Positions 1 through 7,713 of a stretch of 12,423 nucleotides of DNA are shown here, piece after piece. The stretch spans positions 1 to 12,423 of the forward strand of contig JAGUUF010000164.1 of the NCBI GenBank assembly GCA_020063545.1. The letters run 5' to 3'. The translations under genes were made by a program, and so were the position numbers. This DNA comes from Cytophagales bacterium (GTDB lineage: Bacteria > Bacteroidota > Bacteroidia > Cytophagales > Cyclobacteriaceae). The notes below the pieces were generated by a model. It made no database searches and was not told the origin of the DNA. It worked only from the letters and a program-made list of their open reading frames with translations. Numbering within the stretch: the first letter of the stretch is position 1; every line of letters begins with the position of its first letter.

Positions 1-2
1 AG

Positions 3-1127
3 TTGAACTCGTTTTCATTCACCAACCTGAAGCGCATCTTCCTCCCCGGTATTATTCTTCAATCCGTGCTGATTGGCGGTGGTTATGCCACCGGCCGCGA
101 AATTGTGGAGTATGGCGGCAAGTTTGGCGCCAGCGGCTGGATAAGCGGCCTTGCCATCTTTACCGGGTTTTCGGTTATGTCCATTCTTTCCATGGAGGCC
201 TGCCGGCAATGGAAAGTTTACGATTACAAGTCTCTGTTAAAGAAAATGGTTGGTAAAGGCTGGATAGCTTACGAAGCTGTTTACCTGGCTTTAATCATTC
301 TTATTATTGCGGTTATGGCGGCAGCGGCAGGTGAACTGCTGCATACTACCATGGGATTCAACAAGTGGCTCGGTGTGGCCATCATTATCGTTACCGTTGG
401 GTTCCTTAATTACAAAGGCGATGAAACCATTGCCAGGCTTGAGACCATCGGTACTATTGCCTTGTTTGCAACTTACCTTTTTTTCTCCATCAGCATTTTT
501 GCAATGAAGGGCGGTGCAATTTCAGAAACATTCAGACAGTGGGACACCTCCCATTTCGATGATCCTCCGTCTTTAGGATTACTCCTGCTTACAGGCATCA
601 TATACGTAGGATATAATCTTGGGGTCTATCCTGCATCATTTTTTACGTACAGGGCCCTTGAAACCCGAAAACAAAGCTGTGTAGCGGGATTGATTTCAGG
701 TCTGCTAATGACGGTGCCCTGGTTCCTTACCTATTTTGCGCTGATGGCTTTTTATACCAATAAACCAACCCTGCAGGCTGCCGTGCCGTGGCTGGAAATG
801 CTCCGTGGCTTTCACCCGGCATACATTATCCTGTTCAGTATAGTTGTGGGCTGGACGCTCATTGAAACGGCAACAGGTGTCATCCACGGATTTATCGGGC
901 GAATTGAAGCAGCGGCTCAAACCAAAGGCACTCGCTTGAAGAAGAGCCATAAAGCCATGATTTCGCTTGCCGCTTTAGTTGCAGCGCTTGTTCTTTCGCA
1001 GGTTGGTATTATTGACCTTGTTGCTAAAGGATATACCCTGATGGCGTATGCGATGATTGCAGTATATGCACTACCCCTGTTATTCTATGCAATTGTCTTA
1101 TTTAAAGAAAAAACACCCCTCCGGTAG
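3..1127 (+). CDS. YkvI-like polytopic membrane protein (5' end uncertain)
   Basis: This is a hydrophobic protein of about 374 residues with roughly ten predicted membrane spans, near residues 12-30, 43-65, 88-110, 120-137, 147-167, 188-210, 222-250, 273-297, 317-333 and 340-363. The N-terminus has the glycine-rich GGGYATGRE motif (residues 25-33) inside the first span. That feature is typical of the YkvI family, which I place by resemblance among LeuT-fold/APC-type transporters; the substrate is unknown. The only start in the window is a TTG at base 3. Because this lies at the window edge, the real start may be upstream, although the N-terminal sequence NLKRIFLPG already looks close to the usual family start. 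The gene ends in TAG 6 bases before the stop of the convergent glycogen synthase gene, and I see no hairpin between them. Family assignment is fairly firm; transport function is inference. Confidence 0.8.
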   Translation: MNSFSFTNLKRIFLPGIILQSVLIGGGYATGREIVEYGGKFGASGWISGLAIFTGFSVMSILSMEACRQWKVYDYKSLLKKMVGKGWIAYEAVYLALIILIIAVMAAAAGELLHTTMGFNKWLGVAIIIVTVGFLNYKGDETIARLETIGTIALFATYLFFSISIFAMKGGAISETFRQWDTSHFDDPPSLGLLLLTGIIYVGYNLGVYPASFFTYRALETRKQSCVAGLISGLLMTVPWFLTYFALMAFYTNKPTLQAAVPWLEMLRGFHPAYIILFSIVVGWTLIETATGVIHGFIGRIEAAAQTKGTRLKKSHKAMISLAALVAALVLSQVGIIDLVAKGYTLMAYAMIAVYALPLLFYAIVLFKEKTPLR

Positions 1128-1133
1128 TTACAA

Positions 1134-2987
1134 TCAATCATTTTGTTTTGACTTGATCTTCCCATTCACTCTCAACACCATTTCATATGCTTCCTTATAG
1201 TGTTTAATCAGGTTTTGCCAGTCAAACACAGCCGAATTATTTTCCACATTGTTCCGCTGCATAATGCGCTCACGCCTTGTTTGCTTCAGAAAATTATAAA
1301 TCACCGTGGCCAGTTGGTTGGCCGACCAGTCGAACGTACGCTTGCCGCGCTCAATCACATACAATCCGGATTGTTCGTGGTTGGGAAGGTTGTGCAGCAG
1401 GTAATCGCCAAAGCCGCTCAGGTCGCTGGTAATGGCAGGCACACCGCTGGCCATACATTCCAGCGGAGTATAACCCCATGGCTCATAGTAGCTGGGGAAA
1501 ATACCGAGGTGGCAACCCCGCACAAACTGGCTGTATTCTATGCCAAACAGCGGGTTTGTTGTGGTAATAAAATCCGGGTGGTAAACAACCTTTACTTTAT
1601 CAGTCGGGTGATTCAGCAGGTTTTTACTATGCAAAAATTTAAGGATGTCGTCATTCTGTTCATCAACCAGCTTATGGGTAAATACCAGGGGCGGATTTTT
1701 TGTTTTCCACGATTGAATTGTTCTCCGGTAGCGCAGCTTCCAGTATTCATCAACAAATTTATTTAAATCAGGAAGGCGGTGATCCTGGCTGGTGGTGCCT
1801 GCGTAAAACAACCGCTTGCCTACCTGTTTGTGTATAGCCTCGCAGGTTTGGCGTATTTCTTCCATTACCGCCCGCGATTGCAGCACTTCGGGTTTAATGC
1901 TGTAATATTCGCGTTTCGTAACAAAAAACATCACCACGGTGATATCGGCATTTTCTTTTTTCAGTTGCCGGTTCAGCCGGTACAGGGCCTCGAGGGTAAG
2001 GTCAAAACCTTTATTCCGGTACTCATACCGGCCTGATGTAAACAGGTAAATGGTTTTATCAAGGTCAAACGCATACGATTGAAAGAAATGCCCCATTACA
2101 AACTGGTGGATCTCTTCTTTATAAATGGCATGCAGGTTTTGAAATTCATGCAGCGCCACAAACCGCTCAATGTTCAGCCCGTTCGGCAAAATCATCTCCG
2201 GCTTTCGCTTAACCAGGTGCTTGCATTCGCGGGCGGTTACTTCACTAACGGTGCTGAGCAGGTCAGCTGAGTTGGCGCAGGCGAATTCAATTCTTGCTTC
2301 TGCCTCAATCCAGAATTTTTTAGCCTCGATTTCCCAGTTGAAAAACGGCAGGTGCGCATAGAATTGCGGTGAATTAATCGCCAGGTGCCGGCCTAATTGT
2401 GTAGCATGCGTAGTGAAAATAGTTCTGATTGGAAGTTTTTTCTTCTTTATATCGAGAATGGGTAAACCTGCCATCCATTCATGAAAATGAGCAACCAGCG
2501 GTTGATCATCACCCGCAAATTTAGAGTAGGTCTCAAGAAAAAGGCTGGTAAGGTAAGCGAAAGCAACCACCTGGTTAACCAGCGCATGATCCTCGGGTGT
2601 GCCGATGCCCGATTCTTTCCACAACAGGTACTTGATGGTTCTTAACTGCTCTGCATTTACACTTTTCGGGTTCAGCAGCACTACCCTTGGTCTGCCGGTA
2701 ATCAGCCACTCGGCATAGTAGGCTTCAATTCCCTGATCACGCAGGTGCTGCACCGCCAACCCAAAGGCATCGCTGGCATCATCCAGGGGCTCAATCTCAG
2801 CCAATACATTTGACGATAAATAAGGCCCCACCATGCAATAGGGTCCGGTTTTATTCGCCATAACCGCAGGAACTTTTGAACGAATAACCGTGTAAATGCC
2901 GCCAACCTGGTTGCAAACTTCCCACGCCACTTCAATAAGTGTTGCCGGTGGAAACTGATTGGTGCTACTCTTGATCTTTTTTGGCAT
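1134..2987 (-). CDS. Glycogen synthase, GT3 family (eukaryote-type)
   Basis: This cytosolic enzyme of about 617 residues elongates alpha-1,4-glucan from a nucleotide-glucose donor. It resembles animal and fungal glycogen synthase (GT3) rather than E. coli GlgA (GT5). Visible signatures are QVGGIYTVIRSK (27-38) in the N-terminal donor/acceptor loop, HFHEWMAG (168-175), FTTHATQLGR (191-200), and the retaining GT-B E-x7-E motif in YEPWGYTPLE (E502 and E510). A C-terminal RRERIMQRN segment (571-579) matches the arginine helix that binds glucose-6-phosphate in eukaryotic enzymes. An in-frame TTG lies 4 codons upstream (base 2999), but I prefer the ATG at 2987 (MPKKIKSS). The gene is divergent from clpB and convergent with the YkvI-like gene. 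No branching enzyme or other glycogen gene lies in the window. Family GT3 is near certain; donor preference (UDP- or ADP-glucose) cannot be read. Confidence 0.95.
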   Translation of the reverse strand: MPKKIKSSTNQFPPATLIEVAWEVCNQVGGIYTVIRSKVPAVMANKTGPYCMVGPYLSSNVLAEIEPLDDASDAFGLAVQHLRDQGIEAYYAEWLITGRPRVVLLNPKSVNAEQLRTIKYLLWKESGIGTPEDHALVNQVVAFAYLTSLFLETYSKFAGDDQPLVAHFHEWMAGLPILDIKKKKLPIRTIFTTHATQLGRHLAINSPQFYAHLPFFNWEIEAKKFWIEAEARIEFACANSADLLSTVSEVTARECKHLVKRKPEMILPNGLNIERFVALHEFQNLHAIYKEEIHQFVMGHFFQSYAFDLDKTIYLFTSGRYEYRNKGFDLTLEALYRLNRQLKKENADITVVMFFVTKREYYSIKPEVLQSRAVMEEIRQTCEAIHKQVGKRLFYAGTTSQDHRLPDLNKFVDEYWKLRYRRTIQSWKTKNPPLVFTHKLVDEQNDDILKFLHSKNLLNHPTDKVKVVYHPDFITTTNPLFGIEYSQFVRGCHLGIFPSYYEPWGYTPLECMASGVPAITSDLSGFGDYLLHNLPNHEQSGLYVIERGKRTFDWSANQLATVIYNFLKQTRRERIMQRNNVENNSAVFDWQNLIKHYKEAYEMVLRVNGKIKSKQND

Positions 2988-3105
2988 AGACAAAGTCAAA
3001 ATGGCGGAAACTTGTTTTTAAATCTATTAATTAAATGACAAAAATTCTGAATTGACCGCTGGATTATCTTTTGAGGATGGGTTGTACCAGAAAAAGAAAG
3101 ACCAA
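2988..3105. promoter_or_regulatory. Divergent intergenic region between glycogen synthase and clpB
   Basis: This AT-rich gap of 118 bases must hold the promoters of both divergent genes. I looked for a CIRCE operator (TTAGCACTC-N9-GAGTGCTAA) and found none. A near match to the Bacteroidota -7 box lies on the plus strand at 3065-3073 (TATCTTTTG, one base too long), and a weak TAGATTTA lies on the minus strand. Neither has a convincing -33 TTTG at proper spacing. The clpB start is preceded by A-rich sequence (AAAAAGAAAGACC), not a Shine-Dalgarno site, which is common in this phylum. The frame open upstream of clpB to a TTG at 3052 would add 18 residues not expected in ClpB, so this stretch is treated as leader. 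Confidence 0.4.
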
Positions 3106-5724
3106 ATGAACTTCGAAAAATTCACGATAAAATCGCAGGAGGCCCTTCAAAAATCGGCCGAGATAGCCATGGGCATGCACCAGCAGGCCATAGAGCCCGG
3201 GCATGTACTGAAAGCCATTCTCGAAACCGATGAAAATGTAGCGGGCTACCTGGTTAAGAAACTTGCCATAAACCGAAACCTGCTGGATACCAAACTGGAA
3301 GAACTGCTGAACTCCTATCCGCGTGTTTCAGGCCAGCAACCGTACCTGTCAACGGCAACCAATGCAGTACTGCAGCAAGCCGAAAAGGAACTGCGCGAAT
3401 TTAAAGATGACTACATCGCGGTAGAACACCTGCTGCTGGCCATCCTTTCGGCAAAAGACAAAGCCTCAACCATTTTACGCGATGCCGGATTTGAGCGCGC
3501 TGCCCTGGTAAAAGCCATTAAAGAACTTCGGGGCGGAACAAAAGTAACCGACCAAAATGCCGAAGCGAAATACAAATCGCTTGAACGCTATTCTAAAAAC
3601 CTGAACGATCTGGCCAAAAAAGGAAAGATAGACCCGGTCATCGGCCGCGATGAAGAAATCCGCAGGGTGTTGCAGATTCTTTCGCGCAGAACCAAAAACA
3701 ATCCCATCCTGCTGGGCGAACCCGGTGTTGGGAAAACTGCCATTGTGGAGGGCATGGCCCAGCGGATTGTAAATGGCGATGTGCCCGAAAACCTGAAAGA
3801 CAAAATCATTGTATCGCTCGACATGGGCCTGTTGGTGGCCGGTGCCAAATACAAGGGCGAATTCGAAGAACGCCTGAAAGCAGTTATCAAAGAAGTTACT
3901 GATTCGAACGGACAGATCATCCTGTTCATTGACGAAATCCACACCCTGATAGGTGCCGGTGGCGGAGGCGAAGGTGCGATGGATGCCGCCAACCTGTTAA
4001 AACCCGCATTAGCGCGTGGCGAACTCCATGCCATTGGTGCCACCACACTTAAAGAATACCAGAAGTACATCGAAAAAGACAAGGCGCTGGAACGCAGGTT
4101 CCAGTCGGTAATGGTAGATGAACCCTCAGTGGAAGATTCAATTTCCATCCTTCGCGGCATTAAGGATAAGTACGAACTCCACCATGGCGTTCGAATTAAA
4201 GACGATGCGGTAATTTCGGCTGTTGAACTTTCAAGCCGCTACATCAGCGATCGTTTTTTGCCCGATAAGGCCATCGACCTGATGGATGAAGCCGCCTCGA
4301 AACTCCGGCTGGAAATGGATTCTTTACCCGAAGAACTCGATGAACTGAATCGCAAAATCATGCAGCTCGAAATCGAGCGTGAAGCCATCCGCAGGGAAAA
4401 GGACAAAGAAAAAGAAGCGTTGCTTTCAAAAGAGATTGCCGAGCTTTCGGCCGAACGCAATTCCCTTAAGGCAAAGTGGGAAAGTGAAAAGGAAGTTGTA
4501 CACGGCATCCGGCAAATAAAAGAAAACATCGACCGGCTGAAGTTTGAAGCCGAGCAGGCCGAGAAAGCCGGTGACTACGGAAAGGTGGCTGAAATCCGGT
4601 ACGGAAAAATTACCGAAGCCGAGAAAAAACTTAATGACCTGCAAGCTAAGATGAAAGCGATGCAGGGCGAAAAATCGCTGCTGAAAGAAGAAGTGGACAG
4701 TGAAGATATTGCCGAAGTCGTTGCGCGATGGACGGGCATTCCTGTATCAAAAATGCTGCAGAGCGAGCGTGAAAAACTGCTGCACCTTGAAGCAGAACTT
4801 AGCAAGCGCGTTGCCGGCCAGGAAGAAGCTATCCGCGCCCTGAGCGATGCCGTGCGCAGAAGCCGGGCCGGTCTTCAGGATCCGAAACGCCCTATCGGTT
4901 CATTCATATTTATGGGAACAACCGGTGTGGGCAAAACCGAACTTTCAAAAGCCCTGGCCGAATACCTGTTTAATGACGAACACGCCATGGTACGCATTGA
5001 CATGAGTGAGTACCAGGAACGCCACAGCGTAAGCCGGCTGATTGGCGCCCCTCCCGGCTATGTTGGTTATGATGAAGGCGGCCAGTTAACGGAAGCCATC
5101 CGCAGAAAACCGTACTCGGTTATCCTGCTGGATGAAATAGAAAAAGCACACCCCGATGTGTTTAACATCCTGTTGCAGGTGTTGGACGATGGCCGGCTAA
5201 CCGATAACAAAGGCAGGGTGGCCAACTTCAAAAACACCATCATCATCATGACCACCAACATCGGGTCGCACATCATCCAGGAGAATTTCGAAAAAATAAC
5301 GGAAGAAAATTATTTTGAAATACTGGAAACAACAAAAGACGAAGTAGTGGCGTTATTGAAAAAGTCGGTGCGCCCCGAATTTGTTAACCGCATTGACGAG
5401 ATTATCATGTTCAGGCCGCTCAGCCGGAAAGACATTCGCAAGATTGTTGACATCCAGATAAACCTGGTGTGCAACCGGCTGGCAGAAAGCGCTGTACGGC
5501 TGGACGTAACCGATGCCGCCCGCAACCGGCTGGCCAAACTCGGTTACGACCCGCAATTCGGGGCCCGGCCGCTGAAGCGGGTGTTGCAGCGGGAGATTTT
5601 AAATGAACTCTCGAAGCAAATACTGGCCGGCAACGTTCACAAGGACTCGGTAATCCTGGTGGATATAAAAAATGAAGTAGAATTCGTTTTCGAGAACCTT
5701 GCGGACGCTGAAATTGTTAATTGA
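3106..5724 (+). CDS. clpB: ATP-dependent chaperone ClpB (Hsp100 disaggregase)
   Basis: ClpB is a hexameric AAA+ machine that, with DnaK/DnaJ/GrpE, threads and reactivates aggregated proteins in the cytosol after heat stress. The 872-residue product (E. coli about 857) has all expected parts: an N-terminal Clp repeat domain (about 1-145); NBD1 with Walker A GEPGVGKT (204-211, K210) and Walker B DE at 276-277; a long charged coiled-coil M-domain (about 400-530); and NBD2 with Walker A GTTGVGKT (604-611, K610), Walker B DE at 676-677 and sensor-2 GARPLKR with R821. The M-domain marks it as ClpB rather than ClpC or ClpA. The ATG at 3106 (MNFEKFTIKSQEAL) gives the family N-terminus. It is transcribed alone and followed by a strong structured region. 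No CIRCE element precedes it, so heat control is not visible here. Nothing looks truncated. Confidence 0.98.
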   Translation: MNFEKFTIKSQEALQKSAEIAMGMHQQAIEPGHVLKAILETDENVAGYLVKKLAINRNLLDTKLEELLNSYPRVSGQQPYLSTATNAVLQQAEKELREFKDDYIAVEHLLLAILSAKDKASTILRDAGFERAALVKAIKELRGGTKVTDQNAEAKYKSLERYSKNLNDLAKKGKIDPVIGRDEEIRRVLQILSRRTKNNPILLGEPGVGKTAIVEGMAQRIVNGDVPENLKDKIIVSLDMGLLVAGAKYKGEFEERLKAVIKEVTDSNGQIILFIDEIHTLIGAGGGGEGAMDAANLLKPALARGELHAIGATTLKEYQKYIEKDKALERRFQSVMVDEPSVEDSISILRGIKDKYELHHGVRIKDDAVISAVELSSRYISDRFLPDKAIDLMDEAASKLRLEMDSLPEELDELNRKIMQLEIEREAIRREKDKEKEALLSKEIAELSAERNSLKAKWESEKEVVHGIRQIKENIDRLKFEAEQAEKAGDYGKVAEIRYGKITEAEKKLNDLQAKMKAMQGEKSLLKEEVDSEDIAEVVARWTGIPVSKMLQSEREKLLHLEAELSKRVAGQEEAIRALSDAVRRSRAGLQDPKRPIGSFIFMGTTGVGKTELSKALAEYLFNDEHAMVRIDMSEYQERHSVSRLIGAPPGYVGYDEGGQLTEAIRRKPYSVILLDEIEKAHPDVFNILLQVLDDGRLTDNKGRVANFKNTIIIMTTNIGSHIIQENFEKITEENYFEILETTKDEVVALLKKSVRPEFVNRIDEIIMFRPLSRKDIRKIVDIQINLVCNRLAESAVRLDVTDAARNRLAKLGYDPQFGARPLKRVLQREILNELSKQILAGNVHKDSVILVDIKNEVEFVFENLADAEIVN

Positions 5725-5753
5725 ATAGGTTTAAGGATTGGTTAATCTCCGTT

Positions 5754-5818
5754 TCCGGTTTTGCTTACTCAGCCAACAGAAGGCAAAACCGGAGGGCCCC
5801 TCGCGGAGAAGCCTCCGG
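5754..5818. other. Two mutually exclusive hairpins after clpB
   Basis: An 11-bp perfect stem pairs TCCGGTTTTGC (5754-5764) with GCAAAACCGGA (5783-5793) around an 18-base loop. The right arm overlaps a second perfect 7-bp stem, CCGGAGG (5789-5795) with CCTCCGG (5812-5818). The two cannot form together because both need CCGGA at 5789-5793. Shared-arm geometry of this kind is seen in attenuators, but here it lies about 30 bases past the clpB stop and far from any downstream start, so regulation is not implied. It may be part of a palindromic dispersed repeat. The pairings are seen directly; any role is inference. Confidence 0.6.
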
Positions 5819-5854
5819 ATCCCAGCCGGGGGATGAGGGTTTGGTTTGAGGGGC
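5796..5854. repeat. GC-rich nested stem, candidate intergenic repeat or structured RNA
   Basis: An outer 7-bp perfect stem pairs GCCCCTC (5796-5802) with GAGGGGC (5848-5854). It encloses an inner stem, CCTC plus ATCCC (5812-5815 and 5819-5823) with GGGAT plus GAGG (5830-5834 and 5835-5838), which has a 3-base bulge and a 6-base loop. The base composition is visibly more GC-rich than its surroundings. The minus strand is open across it for about 60 codons, reading into the DUF2490 gene's end, but the peptide has no family character and overlaps a better gene. I see no second copy in the window, so calling it a repeat is a guess from its look. Confidence 0.4.
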
Positions 5855-5861
5855 TTTTGCG

Positions 5862-5894
5862 AATGCCTCGCTCCCGCACGGGACGAGGCATTTT
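5862..5894 (+). terminator. Terminator-like hairpin downstream of clpB
   Basis: AATGCCTCG (5862-5870) pairs with CGAGGCATT (5884-5892). After one bulged C, TCCC (5872-5875) pairs with GGGA (5880-5883) across a GCAC loop, giving 13 base pairs. On the plus strand it is followed by TTTTGCTTTA, a short broken U-tract suitable for ending clpB transcription. It sits 3-4 bases beyond the TAA of the convergent DUF2490 gene, so it may also stop that transcript, though no T-run follows it on the minus strand. Confidence 0.7.
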
Positions 5895-5897
5895 GCT

Positions 5898-6605
5898 TTA
5901 ATGATTGAGGTGATTACGTGAATTGACTGTGCGATGGCGGCTAAATTCATAATAAAAGCCCATTATCAGGAAATCCCTGCCAATTTCATCGGTCAGTTTG
6001 TAATCAAACTGGTAAAGATACCCTGCCAGTAATGCCATCGACCGGGTGAATTTGTAGTTAATTGCTCCAACAACCCTAATCCGTTCAAAATAGGGTTCCT
6101 TATCCGTAAAGAAAATTTCGCTGGTACCCACCAGTTGAAGCGGTCTGAAGTCCTTTTTTGATTTTCCTACCGGCACATACATTCCGAACCGGTAGCGATA
6201 CCGATTACGGTATCCTTTATCGGTAAATCGCATTTCCCAACGGTAACGGTGTTCCAGGTTTACTTTGCGAAGGGGCTGAAACAAGGTTACCTGGGGCCAC
6301 AATCGCCATTCTTCCTGCCCTTTTGGTCGTTTAAAATCACCGCCTTCGGCATAGGTCTGGTAACTGCCACCGCCCAACGTCCACCGCAAGTTGGGTGTGG
6401 GCTGGTAGTTTGCGGTTCCGGTTACTTCATAATAATGGAAGTTGTTATAAAACTGCAGTGAGCGTAATTGCCCTTCGGCTGTTACACTCCATTTTTCGTT
6501 CAGGTTGCGCTTCAGGTTCAGAATGTTCCAGCTACCCAAATCCTGGCCGATCGTTAAGCGGGCCATGAGTAAAAACAATGCAACGATGGCGTGATTTTGT
6601 TTCAC
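5898..6605 (-). CDS. DUF2490 outer-membrane beta-barrel protein
   Basis: This exported protein of 235 residues begins with a clear signal peptide (a KQNH start, a hydrophobic core at 6-20, cleavage probably near IGQ-D at 20-22). It continues with alternating, aromatic-rich strands typical of a small barrel (for example WRLWPQVTLFQPL, RNRYRYRFGMYVPV, FLIMGFYYEF). The sequence pattern matches DUF2490, a family of unknown function common in Bacteroidota. The start is GTG at 6605: an in-frame TAA lies three codons upstream, and starting at the first internal ATG (residue 14) would destroy the signal peptide. It lies 30 bases after the epimerase gene and is probably the last gene of the same leftward operon. 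No substrate can be read from it; a link to the two enzymes upstream rests on position only. Confidence 0.82.
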   Translation of the reverse strand: MKQNHAIVALFLLMARLTIGQDLGSWNILNLKRNLNEKWSVTAEGQLRSLQFYNNFHYYEVTGTANYQPTPNLRWTLGGGSYQTYAEGGDFKRPKGQEEWRLWPQVTLFQPLRKVNLEHRYRWEMRFTDKGYRNRYRYRFGMYVPVGKSKKDFRPLQLVGTSEIFFTDKEPYFERIRVVGAINYKFTRSMALLAGYLYQFDYKLTDEIGRDFLIMGFYYEFSRHRTVNSRNHLNH

Positions 6606-6635
6606 TCGTCTTTATGCAAAGTCAGTGTAAGTTCA

Positions 6636-7706
6636 TCAGGCTACCCTTTCCAGCCCCAGTCCGGGTTTGTCAGAGCAGTACATAATGCCATCCTTCAGGA
6701 TAAAGCCACCGGTTACTTCGTCTTTTGCCAGGTCCAGGCTGCCATCCAAATCAATATATTTTGTATTGGCGCAGGCAAATGCCGCATGCAAGGCAGCCGT
6801 TATACTTACCGAGCTCTCATCGTTGCAGCCCCAGAAGAGATCAACTCCTTCATGCTGGGCGATGTCGGCAATTTTAAGCGCCTGGCTCACGCCTCCGCAT
6901 TTCATTAGTTTAATATTAAAAATACCTGCTGCCCGTGGAGGTTTTACCAGTTCAAGCGCATCAACCGGTGAAATCAGCGATTCATCAGCCGCAATGGTCT
7001 GCCTGATTTCTGCGGGCAATTGTTTCATTTCATTAACCGCCTTTGCCGGCAGCGGTTGTTCAATAAGTTCAATGTTAAGGTGTTTGGTTTTATTGTAAAA
7101 TTCAATGGTTTGTTGCGAAGTGTATCCCTGGTTGGCATCAATGCGGATGAGAAAATACATTCCGAATCGTTCGCGCAGTTTTACCAGTCGTTCAATGTCC
7201 TCATTCAAATCCTTACCTAATTTTACTTTCAGGATTTTAAAGCCTTTCTGTTTGTAATCTTCTGCTTCCTTAAGGGTTTCCTCAACATTTTTAATACCGA
7301 TGGTGTTGGACGTTGGCATGGACTGAATTTTCTGGCCGAGGTATTTTACCAATGGTATGTCCAGAAATTTTGTAAACGCATCATGCAGGGCAATATCCAG
7401 TGCGGCCCGGGCGGCAGGGTGCTTCGGAAATTTTTTCCAGACATCAAACGTAAGTTGCCCGATCTCCCGAATATCACGGCCTACCAGGAAGTCCATGTTT
7501 TTATCCTGCAGGGCCTCCAGTGTCTGGCTCAGGTTTTCGCCCACAACGTACTCACTGGGATTACCCGACCCGATGCCGGTAACACCGTTTGCCAGCGTAA
7601 TCTCAACAAAGGCATTGCGCACCTCATCCACTGTTTTAAAAGCAATGGTATATGGTTTGGTGTTGCCCAGGTCGGCACTCCAGATTTTAATATCTTTTAT
7701 CTTCAT
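6636..7706 (-). CDS. Enolase-superfamily epimerase (dipeptide epimerase / DgcA-like racemase)
   Basis: This 356-residue protein belongs to the muconate-lactonizing subgroup of the enolase superfamily. It abstracts the alpha proton of a glutamyl residue and returns it on the other face. Visible catalytic elements are the K-x-K motif KVK (K160, K162), metal ligands D190 (RIDANQ), E216 (ELIEQP) and D241 (AADES), the opposite base K266 (NIKLMK), and a DxD at 319-321 (IDLDG). It is closest in look to L-Ala-D/L-Glu epimerases that recycle murein peptides. The gene just upstream, however, is a DUF1611 protein, the partner of N-acetyl-D-glutamate racemase DgcA. Spacing to that gene is 7 bases, implying co-transcription. 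The ATG at 7706 gives the usual N-terminus. The fold and chemistry are firm; the substrate is not. Confidence 0.9.
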   Translation of the reverse strand: MKIKDIKIWSADLGNTKPYTIAFKTVDEVRNAFVEITLANGVTGIGSGNPSEYVVGENLSQTLEALQDKNMDFLVGRDIREIGQLTFDVWKKFPKHPAARAALDIALHDAFTKFLDIPLVKYLGQKIQSMPTSNTIGIKNVEETLKEAEDYKQKGFKILKVKLGKDLNEDIERLVKLRERFGMYFLIRIDANQGYTSQQTIEFYNKTKHLNIELIEQPLPAKAVNEMKQLPAEIRQTIAADESLISPVDALELVKPPRAAGIFNIKLMKCGGVSQALKIADIAQHEGVDLFWGCNDESSVSITAALHAAFACANTKYIDLDGSLDLAKDEVTGGFILKDGIMYCSDKPGLGLERVA

Positions 7707-7713
7707 ACGGCAG

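Noticed and set aside
1200..1766. 188-codon plus-strand open frame opposite glycogen synthase
   Set aside because: It is the shadow of the GT3 coding sequence, which carries all catalytic motifs; the peptide resembles no known protein.
2988..2999. TTG start adding 4 residues to glycogen synthase
   Set aside because: An ATG follows 4 codons later and no ribosome site favours the TTG.
3052..3105. TTG-initiated N-terminal extension of ClpB by 18 residues
   Set aside because: The ATG at 3106 gives the conserved ClpB N-terminus (MNFEKFTIKSQEAL); the extension is not family-like and sits in the expected leader.
2988..3105. CIRCE/HrcA heat-shock operator before clpB
   Set aside because: The inverted repeat TTAGCACTC-N9-GAGTGCTAA or a close relative is not present.
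3588..4160. 190-codon open frame on the minus strand inside clpB, with several others nearby (3475-3942, 4239-4529, 4575-4805, 5310-5537)
   Set aside because: All lie opposite an intact, motif-complete ClpB. Their peptides are Ser/Arg/Phe-rich mirror translations with no family character.
5765..5950. 61-codon minus-strand ORF through the structured region after clpB
   Set aside because: It overlaps the 3' end of the DUF2490 gene in another frame, spans the hairpins, and encodes a Pro/Ser/Ala-rich peptide without a plausible start region.
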